Notes under the pieces: model-generated | The model's database searches: none | Told to the model about the DNA's origin: nothing | Seen by the model: the letters and a program-made list of their open reading frames with translations, nothing else | NCBI GenBank assembly: GCA_963556195.1 | Contig: OY744519.1 | Location: 37,399,301 to 37,463,300, forward strand | Length of the DNA stretch: 64,000 bases | DNA from: Sepiola atlantica | Taxonomy: Eukaryota > Mollusca > Cephalopoda > Sepiida > Sepiolidae | Direction: 5' to 3' | Part shown: positions 1 through 13,960 of the stretch, in pieces | Layout of the letters: the number at the start of each line of letters is the position of its first letter | Numbering within the stretch: position 1 is the first letter of the stretch | Position numbers and translations under genes: made by a program

Positions 1-1082
1 AATGAAGTGGAGCGACGAACATGTATTAATTAAAATTAACTTTTCTTTATTATGTAATATTATGTAATATTTTTATTTTAGGTTTAGTGTTTAAATCTTT
101 ATATAACACATGTTTCGAACATGCTTGGCTATCATCAGCTCTTTAATTATATATTCAAGAAAATATATATTGTAGTTTTGAAAGAAACATGTTTAAGACC
201 ACTGTGTTCAATCATTTTAGTATATGTGTGAGCAGCACGATCCTCTTCTCAGTATATCATAGTTTAGTTACATTTAACGAAGCACGTTAATGGCAATGTG
301 TATTTATTTTTTGCAAGTGAACATTTATACGGGTCGATTATTTTTGCCTTGATTCTGTGTTTTATGTGTGCGTAGGTGTACGTGCGTTCGTTTTAGTATG
401 TGATGTGTATATGTGTTTGGCTAAGCGTATTTGGTTATGTTTATGTATGTGAGTGCATATATGTATATATACGTGTGCATAGATGTGGGTATACACGCAC
501 ACACACACATGCGTACTCACACCTATTTTAATATTTATGTATATATCTGTTCGGAATGATAGATGTATGTGTGTGAGTGAATTTTGTTAAACAATATTTT
601 GTTGTGTAAGGAGGTTAGAGAAATACTCGGTTTGATAAATGTGCATGATACTGAATCTACATCTACTGCGCTTGTAAGTATGTTCTGAAACTGATGAATG
701 TCTATTTTCTGGGATTTTTATGTTTCTTTTATTTAGGGCGACTCATTTGTTAGGGGCTTTGCTGGCACCTATAAAAGATCTGTCGAATGATGTGCATTTA
801 AGTATGAAGACCACTTTTTTTGGCGGGGGGGGGGGCAGTTTACGTATTTTCTATTGTAAATGTGTGTGTTAGGTGTTTAAATGTGTATACGTCTATTTAT
901 ATCATATTTGTTGAGTTTGGATGAGGTTAAAATATGTTTCAAATGTGAGGTTAAAACGTGTTTAAAACGCTTTACGCTTGCTTTTAATTATTTTGTTGTT
1001 TTAGCATGTTGCTTAGTTTCAGGTTTTGCTTAAGTAGGTGCAGGTTTCTTGAGATATCTGTAAATAGTTCTGGCGCGTTTTA
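1..1082. other. AT-rich intergenic sequence, no gene seen
   Basis: No coding region or RNA gene is supported here. The stretch contains TG/TA-rich low-complexity sequence around 360-560 and a run of about twelve G at 824-835. A short plus-strand open frame begins at 1006, but it lies opposite a better minus-strand reading and is treated as a shadow. Confidence 0.5.
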
Positions 1083-1420
1083 CTTGTGTGTAAAGACGTA
1101 TTCTAAGATCCGTTCTTTGTGCAATTTTTGGCAGTTTCGTAGTTGTTCTAATAGTTTTGTTTCTGCTAGTTCTATCCATTTGTATATTTGTTGTGAGAGG
1201 TATACTCTTTTCGTTAAAGTGTTTCGTAGTTCCTTCAGTCGGGCAATAAGTAGGTGTTTCTCACTGATAATAGTGCAGATACTGCGTACGAGGAAAACGA
1301 GTATAGATTTAAGGCAGCTTTGAGGGTGATGGATTTTAAAATGGAAGTGTTGTAAGGTGTCTGTCAGTTTTTGGCAGATATCTGTGACGATATGATTGAT
1401 TTTAATTGTAACTAGTATAT
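984..1420 (-). pseudogene. unrecognised decayed ORF fragment, helical and K/L/Q-rich
   Basis: On the minus strand one frame is open from 1420 down to 1083 (about 112 codons). After a single TAA at 1080-1082 it continues in the same frame to about 984. The translation has no proline clusters or low-complexity runs and is rich in Lys, Leu, Gln, Glu and Arg, as in an amphipathic helical protein. No start codon of the usual kind opens it. It lies just downstream, in the same orientation, of the family A LINE and could belong to it or to another element. I do not recognise the family, and chance opening in AT-rich DNA is possible. Confidence 0.3.
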
Positions 1421-1499
1421 CTATGAAAGGATGATACCGTGTGCTTTTGATTTAGGGTGAAATTAATTTAATTTTGGAGTGATTGCTCTGATGTATATC

Positions 1500-3200
1500 A
1501 TGTAACTCATTTATCTAAGTTTCTAGAGGTGTTCAAAAGTGTTTAGTTCTTTCGTATTAACTAGGTGCCGGAGTATCGCTAGATTGATTACAGATTCAAA
1601 GATTTCAGCAAATATCGTAGTGGGTTTATTGGGCGATAGTTCTGAAGTACAGTTCTATCTCCAGAATTCTTGAAGACTGCTACCACAGAGGCAACTGTCC
1701 AGCTACCAGGGAAGCAATATTCAGCTAGGCATTTATTGTAGAGTTTAGAGAAGACAGAAGCCAGTTCTGCAGAGCATTTCTTTATTACTATTACCGGTAT
1801 AAGATCAAGCCCAGATGCTTTGGAGGTGTCGAGATTTTTTTATGATGAGCTTGACCTGAGATAGGGTAATAATAAGTTTTTCATGAGTGGCTTCAGTCCA
1901 CAATGGGAATTTAAGGAGATGGTGGTTCGCCGAGTCCAAAGTTGAGTTAATGGCGAAACGTCGGATAACTAATTCTGCATTATCAGCTGCCGTTCAAGCG
2001 ACATCATTGTGGTTTGCTAGCGGGGGAATCGTTGAATGACCATTGTTCAGCACACTATTATGGATTTTACAGAAATCGCGAGTGCCTAGTTTCTGTGACT
2101 GAACGCGTTTTTTGGTTATTTCTGTATACCTTCTCTTTGCTTCGCCTATAACTACCTTACCATTATTTCTTGATTTTATACATTTCTGTCTATTCGCAGT
2201 TGACTTATGTCAGACGGATTTTCCAAACGCTTGTTGCATCTCAGAAATTGCAGCTGCACATTTTGTGGTGAAACATTGAGGAGAGTGAAGTTTGCTGAAC
2301 AATTTTCGCATGGGGACATAGCCATGACTGCCTGTTTTTACCAATTCGATTAGCTTATTCCCTCACTGATCAACAGGAAGTGAGAAGGTTTCAGTCGACG
2401 GGGCATCGCTTATGTGATCTTTGATTGACTCAACATCTGCCTGCCTGTAGTATCTTGTTGTTTTGAGGAATGCCTCATTAGAATTTGAACAAGCCTTTTA
2501 GGGTGATAGAAATCATAACCACGACATGATCAGCGTTCCCGACCGGGATATGGGTTTCAGTCCCACAAGCCTGTGGCAGTGAGGTCAGGAACAGGTCGAG
2601 AAGTGAGGCTTGCTGGCCTACTCGATCAGAGAGACGGGTAGGGAAAGCGACAGTCTGTGAGAGGGAGTGAGCTAAAGATAAATTTTACATAGAGTAACCG
2701 GCTGCGTCAGTAAGGCTGGAGAATCCCAACTAGTCAAGGTGGTGCGCATTGAATATTCCCAAATACATGTAATTGGGCATTCGAGTCGAGTAAGAGTGCT
2801 CTATGTATGTTTTCCGAAACAAAGTTTAGCAGGGTAAGTCCTAGGTAGAAGGTGAAGGGTATAAAAAATATAATTACCTAACGCTGTGGTGTAAAGTCAA
2901 TCAAAAGCACATGTAGGATAGTCCATCTGATTCAAACTTATGTTCTCTAGTTAGGGGGAGGGTGTTCCGAACATAAGCTCCTAGCCCGTTCATATGTCTG
3001 TCAGAGTCTTTACGGTAGAGAGGGAGGTAGTTGTCAAAGTCGTGAAAGGAGGTTAAGGATAGAACGTTCGTTTCACTTTGTGCGAAGATATCCAGGGAGT
3101 TTGCCAGGAGAAAAGTTTCTACGTCGTTGATGTTGGTTCTAAGTCCCGGATATTTGTGAATGCGAGACTTAATGGCAGAGGCAGATATGTTTTTTGTTTG
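1500..3200 (-). pseudogene. LINE family A, copy 1: broken ORF2 with APE endonuclease and reverse transcriptase start
   Basis: Read on the minus strand, 3175 to about 2500 translates in several frames to an exonuclease/endonuclease/phosphatase (APE-type) domain of a non-LTR retrotransposon. Near 3100 there is an AQSETN-like segment. It is followed by a VRNTLPLTRE segment and then by LLDLFLTSLPQA. The GNADHVVV motif follows, with Ala-Asp-His at 2526-2534. From about 1870 to 1560 the reverse transcriptase begins: DTSKASGLDLIPVIVIKKC, then VFKNSG and NYRPINPL. These are the conserved opening blocks of a Jockey/CR1-like reverse transcriptase. Stops and frameshifts interrupt both domains, and the catalytic palm motifs are not found. 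The element is dead. Family-level identity is firm; clade assignment is tentative. Confidence 0.8.
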
Positions 3201-3960
3201 TGTCCGGGTTAAGTTTTATTTTTTCATTTTGCAATGTCATGTTTGTTTTTGATAGAGTGGGGGTGGACAAAGTGGGTTGATGTTAGGTGCCAATAAGCTC
3301 ACACAACCAGTTCATTAGTTGCGACCTGGTCCATGGGGATTGTGGCCTCGGGAAAGCCCAACGCGGATTACTGTAGGGTGTCCTTCCATGCACGACATGA
3401 CATGTACAACTACCCACGGTATTATACAACTGACGACAGAGCTACCGTTCTTAGCTCTACCTAAGTGTTTGGGCTCCTGTCCTGTCAGCTAAAAACAGTA
3501 GTCAGACAAGCTGTCTAACCTGTACCGGAACAAAGGCGACTCAGACTGGTCATGTAAGACAGTGATAAAAATAAACTGTCCCTAAGTTACCCAGATAGAG
3601 AGAAAGAGGGGCGACATTCATTGTTCTAGTAAGGAAACAAGGCCTTGAGGCGTACCAGCGCTAGTACCTCTGCGTCTGGCTAATAAACAGAGAAGGAGGG
3701 CAAACTCCAAGCGATAGGCAGAGCCCATCTACTCCTTACGCAATGTTTGGTTTGCAAACCGGATATTATTTCCTAGATTCCAGCTCTAGGGAGAATATCG
3801 ATCAGGACTGACGAAACCTCCCTCCCCAATGGTTTGCCGCCAAGACGTAAGTCGTTAGTAGCAAGGTTTTATTTTCAGAGTTGTACTTATCTTAGTTGGA
3901 TAGCCTGACAAGCTATACGGGTCCAACACTCCGAGAGAGGATAGCCAGTGCCGATGTACT
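3200..3960 (-). mobile_element. 5' region of LINE family A, copy 1
   Basis: This stretch precedes the endonuclease reading in the minus-strand sense. It is repeated with clear similarity at about 37200-37735, including matching blocks around 3290-3480 and 37370-37575. The two copies share order and orientation with the adjacent endonuclease segment, so it is taken as the upstream part of the same element. No intact ORF1 is visible. It is more GC-rich than its surroundings. Confidence 0.6.
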
Positions 3961-3999
3961 AGTCGGTTATTTCTGAGCACCTGCAGGTATGATACAAAC

Positions 4000-4103
<104 letters not shown>

Positions 4104-5425
4104 AGATAGAATAAGTCTAGCTAACGCCCTCTACAGATAATGAAGGACTAAAGATAAGTTCCTCCTCTTACTCTATTGTAAGCAAAATTTATTGTGGGTA
4201 CATTTCACCGACCATATAGGTGTGTGGAAGGGTTTAATCTACTATTGAGGAGGTCCAACGAGGGGGCACTTTAGCTATGCCGCTAGAGTATAAAAGGCAA
4301 TTTTGTGGTTGCGCCACGTGAAAAATATTATTTTACTAAGTAGACATCACAACGTAAGTACATGGATTATTTAAGATAGAGACAGTTCAGAATTAAGAAA
4401 TTATAAACTTAGCTGTTTTTAAATGTATTTATTTATTTAGTTTATCACTTTGATTTAGTTGAATCTGAGCTCACAATTCCTTTATTATGGGGTTACATCT
4501 GTAAAATCATATGATTTGCTAGTGATATATTTTTATTGGCGACAGGCACTAATGTACACCCTACGATATTATTGATTTAATTATAATGAAATATAAGGAT
4601 AACTTCTTAAGTTGTGCAGCCCTAATTGGTACAATTTGCAATAGTGGCACATATTTTATACCAGATTGCATGATGAGGAAATATATTATGAATTGGTACA
4701 GATACCTAAAAGTGTAGTAATATCTTCCCAAGTACAGAAGAACAATACAGTAACAATAATATCTTTAAAAAAAATTAATTAAATATAAATGTGCATGCAT
4801 AACACGAAAAGTAGGATTTTTAAAGTAAATTATATAGAAAGTATATGCGTGTAATAGTTACCGGATTAATAAGTTTTCATGAAATTGTTTTAATTTTTAA
4901 TAATATTGATGAATACTAACTACCAAGTTATTGTTTTGATTTGACAGATATAGCAACATCGTTTCATCTTGAGCAGATATAAAAGAAATACGTGATATCT
5001 TATATGATTTTTTTCATTATTAATGTGTGTTATTTAACACTCCTTATAATCCAACATGATGTGTTTATATTGAAACACGTTTGCAAGTAACGCTCATTAA
5101 TTTTCTTTAAGCACTTTAACAGAATATGTTCAATTCAAATCAAAGGATAACGTTGCTACTTTTAATCGGAAGAACCCTACTAATTAGGGCATAAGTTGAG
5201 AACGTAGACTGTTGCAATTAGCAGGTTTACCTGTACTACTCCGAATCAGCTATGCAATGTAGTTTATGAATATATGTACTTATCACATATACTATTTACA
5301 TGGACGTCTAGCGCAAATGTAGATCCTAACATAGCCATTTCTAATGCCTTTGAAAACAATATTTGATTATTGAGAGATAAGTTCAACTCTCTAATATTTG
5401 AACATATACAAATAAAAAGGTACTG
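4104..5425. other. AT-rich sequence without recognised features
   Basis: Stops are dense in all frames, and no repeat, RNA gene or mobile element is recognised here. Confidence 0.5.
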
Positions 5426-6224
5426 TTATAGATGCCGTGCCTGATTTCCGTGACTTCGCGTCGACAACGATCGGGCATGTCGCGGAAGCGCCCGAGCGCT
5501 GACGGAATAATATTATGTTTTCCTTTCTTTTATCGTATAAAAGCATTGACAAAATGTTAGCCCCCCCCCCAAAAAAAAGAATTATTTTCACAAAAATGAA
5601 AGAATTTTAATCTATGTATTTTTAGTTTGAATTCATTCGTCTTATATAATCGCCTGCCAGTCTTCTAGTTTGAGCTTAGCAGTTTGAATGCAGTGCTTGG
5701 CTATTGCTAATAACGGGAGCTCTAACCCTAATGAGAACCCTAACCCTAACCCTAAACCCGCACCCTGTACCCTAACCCTTACCCTAACTTTAACCGAAAC
5801 CCTTACCCTAAACTCTAACCTTAACGCTAACCTTAACCCTAACCATAAACCCTAATCTAAACCTAACCCATTTTTCTTGGGTTTTTTTTTGTGTTAGCAA
5901 GAAGAAAAAAAGGAAAACAACGAAACAAATTAAAAAGAACACATTGACAAAATCGTCCTCCCCCTAAAAAAAAATGTGTTTTCTTTCAGCACATGTGTTT
6001 GAAAATGGTTTATTTGACCCAAACCCTACAGTTTGTTAACTTTTTATCTTTTTTATCTACGTATTTTTTTTTTTTGGGGGGGGGGGGGTTAGTGGTCTTA
6101 TATTATCGCCTGTAAGTCTTCCATTAACGCTTGGCGTTTTCGTCTCGGAAACTCTCGGGCGGTTCCACGACCTGCCCGATCGTTATCGACGCAAAATCAC
6201 GGAATTACGGCGCGTCATTTATAA
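5426..6224. repeat. imperfect inverted repeat enclosing telomere-like DNA
   Basis: A GC-rich block at 5426-5505 reappears as its reverse complement at about 6144-6224, with roughly three quarters of positions matching by eye. Just inside the arms, a C-run followed by an A-run (about 5561-5578) faces a T-run followed by a G-run (about 6066-6088). This adds to the inverted symmetry. The interior holds the CCCTAA-like array. It may be a DNA transposon or foldback unit; no transposase is present. Confidence 0.7.
5722..5870 (+). repeat. degenerate interstitial telomere-like repeats (CCCTAA)n
   Basis: About 150 bases are built from CCCTAA and close variants such as CCTTAA, CCATAA and CTCTAA. The C-rich strand is on plus. 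TTAGGG is the ancestral animal telomere repeat. Variants are common and spacing is irregular, so this is an old interstitial array and not a chromosome end. Confidence 0.9.
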
Positions 6225-6638
6225 CTTACTTGTTTCTCATCATCTATCGTGTATTATAACATTTCTAGAATTAGCCAAGATAATCTCCATATGATACATT
6301 ATAATCGTATTTAAAGAAGGTTAAAGACTAAGCATTTACGAAAGATAAAACACGTGGTTCATCTCATACAAGCTGTAGTATTACTTTTTAATCGCAGCCA
6401 ACACATCTTCCAAGCTAAAAAGTATGATCGTATTTACAGTAGTTTAAATAGTATCATAGTTAAACACTGTTGAGCCTCAGACTAAATTACATTTTAACAG
6501 ATGCGATTTAACTAAATCTTTCAAAACCAAGCAAATCTAATTGTCAACACTTTTCAACAATTATCATGCACTAACCCTTTAATGCCGGTGCTGAACCGCG
6601 ACTCTCGGAAAAATTCTGTCGTTGATCTTGCATAAAAT

Positions 6639-7717
<1,079 letters not shown>

Positions 7718-8844
7718 ATTTGCTGATGAAAATAACTAAACATATTGTTATTTAGCAAAAAGAGAATACTTCTAATTTTTCAAACGTATTTGAGTTTTTT
7801 TTTGTTTTGCTATGTTAAAAGAAATACAGAATGGTACTTACATATAAACGTAGACTTAAATGCCACTACACTTAAACAGTTATGTATTCTTATTTTAGTA
7901 AAAGTTACATCTACACATAACTCACTTATGATTAGAACGATCTCGATATATTATGCAACTTTATATATGGTTTATTCTTTTAACATACAGATTTAAATAA
8001 TTACTCATAACTGTTATCGCATAAGCGTTATTTTGATATAGGTTTCATTAAAACGTTATATTTTGATATTTTCCCTGATATGGAATATACTTATTTAGCT
8101 ATCTTAGGGAATCTTTGTGTTATAGTATTATCATCTTTAATTACATTTGAAGATATTAGTTTGAATACAACGTACTGTTATAATAACAAGAACTGTATCT
8201 CAACTCTCCTTAGCCTTATACTAATCTGCTCCAGCAACTCTGGCGGTATACACAGAGCCACATAAAATATAGCTAAACTAGCACTATATAAATAATATGT
8301 AAATGATTTCTTGCAAGAAATGGCTCCCATCTAGGTGTCCGTTAAGCCGTAAATGCATTTTATATGAAAAGGGAATAGAGGTAGTAAGGTTAAATGAAAC
8401 ACATGCACCAGAAGCAAACACTATAGAAGAATAGAATAAAAAAACAAAACCGTTTATAAACGTGGATAGACCATTTTCCACGCTGTTTAATTTTCTTAGA
8501 GTAAGCTAGAGTTTATATAATATATAGAAACAGACACAACATTAGAGGTATTCTTATTTGCGGGTGTTTGAAGTATATTTTCTATATAACAGTTACCCAC
8601 TTTTTTACGCAGACCTTGATTGTTGTCCTTTCCAAGATCGTTGAAACTGCAGAGGCTGAACAGTAGGGGGTATGCTCGTCATTAGATGTGAGTAGGGATT
8701 GGTAGAAATAAAGAAATTATTTTTCAATAAATAAATGCTTTTTGGGGTAATAATAACAACTAAATGTGTATACTATATGGTGGCAGTTTTATTATTTTAG
8801 TTTGCATATTTGGGATAATCCGTACTCTTATGTAAGATGTTATT

Positions 8845-8892
8845 CTGATAAGGTTTCGGCTGATGTAACTTCCGACCTTCTTCAGGGGCATC
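8845..8892 (-). ncRNA. hammerhead ribozyme-like core (degraded)
   Basis: Read on the minus strand this has CTGAAGA (8879-8885), a 21-nt segment able to form a stem (8858-8878), and GAAA (8854-8857). This matches the hammerhead order CUGANGA, stem II, GAAA. Stem II pairs imperfectly, with a TTA loop. Stems I and III are not convincing here. The same repeat occurs at 23578-23625, and a more decayed copy lies at about 9380-9450. It is probably a fossil of a ribozyme-bearing retroelement; activity is not expected. Confidence 0.5.
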
Positions 8893-9379
8893 ATGTCGAA
8901 TTCGGTAATATATTTATGTCGAACTCCGAGATCTATACTGGGATGCGAAGGAAAAACGGGTAGAATTATTTAATTAATTCTTGATTGTATATGTCAAGGA
9001 CCCGTGCTTCAAAGATGAACACGGTAATTAATAATCAAGTGGATGTGATAGACTTATGGAGGTGTATGGTTCAATCATAAGTACGAGCGATACTAAGAAT
9101 GCAATTAAGAATTTCTGAAAGCCATCTTCTCAGTCATAGCTTACGGAAGGAAAGCAAATGGATTAAATAAAGGTTTCCGTTTCAAATTACATACATATTT
9201 CGAAGTTCGACAAAAAGTTTGCGAGTTTTACAATACGCAACTGAATACGGTCGGACGTTACCACTGGCCAACACTTTGAGAGAAGAACACCCAAGGTAAG
9301 AACAGAAATCCGAATAATAAAAATAAAAGAATAAAATAAATTATAAATCTACGTCAAAAAATTCTCAAACATGAAAAAT

Positions 9380-9450
9380 GTCCTGCAGATATAACATACG
9401 ATCTTCTTCAAGTACATCTTATCAAACTCTGGAATCTTCATGCCAGATTC
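9380..9450. repeat. decayed third copy of the 8.85/23.6 kb repeat
   Basis: The segment tracks the order of the two better copies: a GCAGATATAACAT-like block, then a CTTCTTCAAG block, then ACATCTTATCAAACT. The GAAA and CUGANGA positions are mutated, so it no longer carries a hammerhead core. Confidence 0.5.
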
Positions 9451-12004
9451 GGGAATATTTAGGAAAAGTTGTGAGAATAACATCAAAGATGAGAACAGTA
9501 GTTGCAATGATCAAAATCATGAATCCTCATCTAAAAAAGTTTCAGAACGTATTATTTAGGTTACTTCTGTAATTTAATACCGATGTGATTGGATAATGAA
9601 GCTTGTTTTCATTAAATATCCAATGTATGAAACGAAATTGATAAAATAGAGGAGAAAAACACAGGAAAGAAAACTAATGTCAAGTAAGATCTTACCTTCT
9701 GGGAAAAAGGGAATTAGAAATCTTAAAGGGATCAAAATGTATTATGATTGCTTTATTTAATCCAGACCATAGATAGTCTTATTCGCTTTTGCTCATCCAC
9801 AGATACCTTTCAATTCAGCGGGCTCAATTAGCCTACGGCGCGCCTCAGTGAAAACGAACCTTGCCAGTATAGATACTTAGCCATGAATAATCAAGTCACT
9901 TGAATGTAATCCTGATATTTAATCTGAACTCAAGATACTTAAGCGATCTCCAACTTATCCACTCCTTATCTACGTCGTTATAGGATGATGATGTTTACGT
10001 ATGCGTATCCTTGGAAATAAACCTCGCAAATGTCGATCTTTGGCCGGGATTAATCAGCAAGCTCACAATACTGACATGACTATATTAAATCTGAAGTCAA
10101 CGTTCAAGTTATACACCCAAGGGCTATAGGGATCGTATTGATATGCTTAACTAGAAAAATACCCGTTGCAGAATATACAAATTTAATTCCGGACCAAAAC
10201 AGTTCTGCACCATTGGTATGTTTTCTTACGCAGATTAGAATCATGATATTATGATACTAAACCTAATGCCTATAATCCTTCCCTTTATTTTAATTAAAAT
10301 CGAGTGCATTATTTGTTTTCGAGAAAAGTTAAAACATATTCAGGATTAAACACTTAAATGATGTCTGGTTAAAAAATTGAAATTCAGAAAATCTTATTTA
10401 TTAGTGTATAATGACAATGGAAATAAATCCAATTCAGATCTAATATATTTAAAGTCTCAAATGGGAAGTTACGCAAAAAGTGTGCTCTTACATCTTTTTC
10501 AAATACTAAAAAAAAGCAAAACACTTTAATAGTTATTAATTGATATCTAATACTTATTGTAAATATGTTACACATATCACAGGTACCTTAATTTTCACAA
10601 GAGGTTTGCGCCGTATTTTATGCTATTTCCATGAAAATGAATTACACTAAATATAGCCTATATGGCGCAGCTTAACGTATATCAGCTATGTTCCAAAATC
10701 CATAATGATCAATTTATGAAAAATCATGTATATACATATAAACACATATGTACATAGGTACATTTATATGAATAGAGATGGCTGTGCAATTGAGGGACAC
10801 ATCGATCTGAAATATAAATTTAATGTTTGAAATGTAACGAACAAGTGTATCAAAATATGTTTTATTTTAATCTTCAAACTATATACTTGCACCAGTTACA
10901 TTTTGTGACGAACTATTTTCTGATCACCTAAACAAAGAATATTTCCGCTAAGTGATCGATCTATCAACCAATCAAATCGCGTCACTTAGCGATGCATTTC
11001 CATATGACGACTTGTTCTGTGTTCCTGCAAAACGTTAGTTAGATATTTCTCACAGTGGGAGAGAGAAGCCTTTCCACTCTTCTCTGAAGCACAGGAAAGA
11101 TGGAACTTATTCGAACGTCATCTCGTTATACTAAACTCTGCTTAAGCGATCCATGAATAAAGACTTTGCTATGTAACCCCCACAACTTACTTCTGCGATT
11201 TCTATGTTATTTCTATAAAGATCTACTCTTGAACATCTTACACAAATGGAGTAAACAACAACTTATTCACTTCTGAAATCTATCTTATGTTTGTTTCTTT
11301 CAAGATAAGTTTTCCAACCGTTAATACAGTGACAAAACCTACTCTTCCAATAATAGCCACCGACTTGAATTGTAATGCAGTTGACACACTGTCTCTGCCG
11401 AATATCGATGCACTGTTATTATAATGTCTCTTTTACTTTTTTATCAAGAGAAATGGTTAACTGGTTCAATATTAGGAAAATAGGTAAGTGTTATCATCTG
11501 AGTATTGTTCGTTTTATCTATTGCTTCTCATTGAATTGTCAATCGGTTTTCCTTGCTAAATAACATAAAAGAGAAAGTTGGAAGCGAAGCTTGTGAAAAA
11601 TGCAGTTATATAATCTCGCTATATCAAATATATGTATATAATCTATAAAAGTTGTATGTTAATGTTTTTGTCTGTGTGTCCAGCTAAAAGCAAATACAAA
11701 GAATACACAAAACTCCCCCACAAAGCTAGTATATTATTTTTATGTAATGCATCATACAAAGTATAGGTACAATTTTCAATATTCAAAGTATTTTGGGTCA
11801 CGTTGAACATAATTACTGAGGGTGTTTGATATATTGAGCAATTTTAATATGTTACAATGCAGTGATTTGGATAAACGCCTTTTATTGATGAACGTTAATT
11901 TCTTTGGGTGGAATTTAATGTTTCTCAAGATTCCCTTCAAACTATCGCCCTCATACGCATCATATATTTCAGAATATTTTGTTAAAGGAAAAATGGTGAA
12001 ACAA
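9451..12004. other. AT-rich sequence without recognised features
   Basis: Only short chance open frames occur. No motif of a known protein family, RNA gene or clear repeat was recognised. Confidence 0.45.
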
Positions 12005-13960
12005 TATACTTAGCGTTTCCCAAGAGCAATAACCTCAATGCGTTCCATAATAATGTTTAATATTAAACAGGAAACTCGGCGTTCTCGTGGAACAACCACA
12101 AGAAGAATACAGTATCACATTTGATAACAGGCATACGCTAAAAGTGCTCACTACCTTAGCTATAGTGTGTGTGTTTAAACTCACCGTTGCTTTGACATAA
12201 TAACTTCAATGTGTTTTGCTATAGTGTTGTTACTAGAAAATAAACTAAGCTATTCGCGCGAGAAATACTAGTTATACTACTATTTAGCATTCGGTAGGTA
12301 GTATATGATTAACCTAAAATTTCACAATACCCTAGCTAGAATAAAGATGTTTACCTCCGTGTTGCCCTGGACCAATACCTTTATTGTTTTATAATAGTGT
12401 TTTCTATTAGCAAAGAAACGCTGCGCTATTATGTGCAATAATAGTTGTAATGCTATATTATATTTGGTATGTGGTATATGAAAAATATCAAAAATGCCCA
12501 ATATCTTACCAAGAGCAGGTGTATTGAAACTGCTCGTTGCCCGGGAGAAAAATAAACTTAAATGGGTTTCATAATGTTTTAGAATACTATACAACAACCT
12601 CTGTGTTGCTGGGGGACAATAATAGTAAAACTACAGTATTATACTTAGCAAGTGATATATACTTAATCCAAAGTTCTTAATACCTTAGATAAATTAAGGA
12701 TACACTTCTTTAATAGTATATTGTTAACCTGGAAGTGTTAAATATATGTGTTTAGTAATACAGTAATACATTTGTTTAATTATCAATACACTAGATATAT
12801 AAGGTATGTGTAATAATACAATACAACACTGGGTAAGTTTTATATGAAAAATCTTAAACTGCTCATTATATTGTGATAGATAAAGTGTGTGTTATAATAC
12901 ATTATTACACTTATTAGGTGGTATATGATAAATATGTATGTGCAAAATACCCTATGTAGAGCAATTGAGTGCAATAATATATTAATGCACTTAATAAGTT
13001 GAAAAGTCTATATTAGACGGTATTAAATACTTTTATTATATAGTATTCAAGAAACACGTGGGAGATGGAATAACAGGTAACCCTGTGTTGCCCCGGAATA
13101 TATTAAAACATATATGTATTTAATGATATTAGTGTTTGTAGAAAGAAGTCCATAGAATTCGGCGTGGCTCGAGAATATATACAAATAAATATGTGTTTCA
13201 TTATATAGTAGAGGCGAGATAGGGAGACAATAATCTCTACCTCATATGTTAATACACGAACACAGATTTTATGTTATTTTTTAAAGGGGGGAGTGAGAAA
13301 AAAAACAGGGCGTTGCCTAGCAATACAATTAAACAAATAGGCATGCATTATATGTTGAGATGGGCAAAGCAGATAAAAAAGTCAATGTTGCCCCGGAATA
13401 CATTAAAACAAATGTGCATTTCATGTTATTGTTAAGTGCGAGAATGAGAACACAAGTAACACATCGTTGTCTCGGGAAGACACTTAACAAATAAATTGTT
13501 CATAATATTGTTGAGGGTGAGATATTGGAGAAAAGAAACTCGCTTTTGTCCGTGAATAAATTTAAAACTAATTTTCATTTTATAATATTGTTGAGGGGAG
13601 AGGAGGAGATCAGACACACGCCGTTGTTGAGGAATAAATGAACACATCTATGCGTTGTTTAGAGGATAAAAAGAAACTAGGTGTTTCCCTTGAATATCTT
13701 AAGAAATATGTGTTTCATTATATTTTTGAGGGAAGAAACGGAAGCCAGGACACTCAGCGTTACCCAGGAATGCATTTAAACAACCATGTGGTTTTATAGC
13801 GTTGACATAGAAACGGGTAGAAATATAATTTGGCGTAGTACGGAGAATATATGTAAACAAAATATGTGTTTCATTATATTATAGAGGGGTAGTATGTATC
13901 GCGTTGTCCTGAAGCATAACTAAAAACTAAAAGCTTGGAGTAATTCCTTGCGTTTTTTTA
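12005..13960. repeat. old, diverged tandem satellite, unit about 80-110 bp
   Basis: Related blocks recur through the interval. Each has a GTTGCCCCGGAATA-like piece, then TTAAAACAAATATG, then a TTTCATTATATTGTTGAGG piece. Good examples start near 13086, 13384, 13465, 13545, 13680 and 13760. Spacing is irregular and divergence high, most of all before 12600. This marks an ancient array broken by indels. No coding sense is evident. Confidence 0.7.
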
